Notes under the pieces: model-generated | The model's database searches: none | Told to the model about the DNA's origin: nothing | Seen by the model: the letters and a program-made list of their open reading frames with translations, nothing else | Shown: in pieces, positions 5,305 through 6,073 of the stretch | How the letters are laid out: every line of letters starts with the position of its first letter | Numbering within the stretch: the first letter of the stretch is position 1 | NCBI GenBank assembly: GCA_026785795.1 | Contig: JAJAZJ010000194.1 | Coordinates: 1-6,073, forward strand | DNA length: 6,073 bases | Source of the DNA: Pseudoxanthomonas sp. | GTDB lineage: Bacteria > Pseudomonadota > Gammaproteobacteria > Xanthomonadales > Xanthomonadaceae | Reading direction: 5' to 3' | Made by a program: the position numbers and the translations under genes

Positions 5305-6073
5305 ATGACCGCATTTTCCGTCCTCCGCGTCGCCTTGCCGCTGCCGCTGCCGCGCCTGTTCGACTATCTGCCGCTGCCCGGTCAGGCGCCGTGCGCTGCC
5401 GATGTGGGCCGGCGGGTCAGGGTGCCGTTCGGCGCGCGTGAGCTGACCGGCATCGTGGCCGAGGTCGGCACGGCCGCGGCCGATCCCGCGGCGCTGCGTC
5501 CGATGCTCGCGTTCCAGGACGGCACTGCACTGCTGCAGGGCGAGCTGTTCGAGTCGCTGCAGTGGCTGTCGCGCTATACCCATGCGCCGCTGGGCGAGGT
5601 GCTGGGCACCGCGCTGCCCACGCTGCTGCGCCAGGGCGAACCACTTCCAGACACCCATGCATGGGCCTGGCGGTTGACCCGGACCGGCCTCGATGGGAGA
5701 GAGCGACTGCGCCAAGGTACGCGTCCGCGACGCCTGGCCGAACTGCTGCACGCCTCGCCGCGCGACGAAGACAGTCTGGACCTGCACCTGCACGACTGGC
5801 GCACGGCGGCGCGCGCGCTGGCCAAGCGCGGACTGGTGGAGCGCGTGCCGATTCCCGCATCCCTGCTGGCCCCTGCACCGCAGGCAGGCCCTGCGCTGAA
5901 TCCGGAGCAGCAGTCCGCCGTCGACGCGATCCTTTCCACCCAAGGCTTCGCCGCCCTGCTGCTGGACGGCGTCACCGGCAGCGGCAAGACCGAGGTCTAC
6001 CTGCACGCCATCGCCGATTGCCTGCGGCGCGGCAAACAGGCCTTGGTGCTGGTGCCGGAAATCGGATTGACGC
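5305..6073 (+). CDS. priA: Primosomal protein N' (PriA helicase), N-terminal part, cut by window edge
   Basis: PriA is a 3'-5' superfamily 2 helicase that recognises stalled forks and recombination intermediates and loads the replicative helicase through PriB/DnaT and DnaC-type partners. The visible 256 residues are about a third of the E. coli length (732). Residues 1 to ~108 are the 3'-DNA-end binding domain, with the conserved FDYLPL near residue 19, VRVPFGARELTGIV and YTHAPLGEVLGTALPTLLRQG. Residues ~115-195 fit the winged-helix linker. The helicase lobe starts at LNPEQQSAVDAI (~198), with Walker A GVTGSGKTE at 222-230; K228 corresponds to E. coli K230. The last visible residues, LVPEIGLT, are the next conserved motif. 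The start at 5305 is chosen because the conserved domain begins at once and no better in-frame start precedes it. The Shine-Dalgarno is weak. The gene runs divergently from the sigma-like operon. Confidence 0.96.
   Translation, partial: MTAFSVLRVALPLPLPRLFDYLPLPGQAPCAADVGRRVRVPFGARELTGIVAEVGTAAADPAALRPMLAFQDGTALLQGELFESLQWLSRYTHAPLGEVLGTALPTLLRQGEPLPDTHAWAWRLTRTGLDGRERLRQGTRPRRLAELLHASPRDEDSLDLHLHDWRTAARALAKRGLVERVPIPASLLAPAPQAGPALNPEQQSAVDAILSTQGFAALLLDGVTGSGKTEVYLHAIADCLRRGKQALVLVPEIGLT

Overview
The window is GC-rich, with strong G/C preference at third codon positions. Its protein families and gene order suggest a gammaproteobacterium of the Xanthomonadaceae (Xanthomonas, Stenotrophomonas, Pseudoxanthomonas or Luteimonas type). 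That placement is inference from family resemblance and not a database result.

Layout. Four genes run leftward on the minus strand, and one gene runs rightward from a shared divergent intergenic region. In transcription order the leftward genes are: (1) 4846-3842, a 334-residue protein joining a degenerate ECF-sigma-like cytoplasmic region to a transmembrane, DUF3619-like C-terminal part; (2) 3858-3238, an exported DUF3106-type protein whose start lies inside the end of gene 1; (3) 3117-1753, a complete NorM-type MATE efflux transporter; (4) 1583 to the left edge, the 67K-type signal peptide peptidase SppA, lacking only its C-terminal end because the window stops. On the right, 5305 to the edge is the N-terminal third of PriA, the replication-restart helicase, ending just past the Walker A motif.

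Non-coding structure. A 75-bp pair of inverted REP-like hairpins begins two bases after the MATE stop codon. A short leader with a good Shine-Dalgarno precedes sppA. The 458-bp divergent region (4847-5304) is locally AT-richer. It holds two perfect DnaA boxes in inverted orientation, weaker DnaA-box-like sites, several short palindromes, and an 8-bp perfect inverted repeat abutting a likely leaderless priA promoter. A 79-codon ORF of uncertain reality also lies there on the minus strand.

How the parts relate. Genes 1 and 2 look like one translationally coupled unit that condenses the sigma / DUF3619 / DUF3106 order known from Betaproteobacteria. MATE and sppA look like separately promoted housekeeping envelope genes (drug/cation export; clearing signal-peptide remnants from the inner membrane). 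PriA is a replication gene, so perfect DnaA boxes in its upstream region suggest replication-linked control or DnaA titration. I see no CRISPR array, insertion sequence, tRNA/rRNA or prophage. The most unusual items are the sigma-like/transmembrane fusion and the DnaA-box pair upstream of priA.
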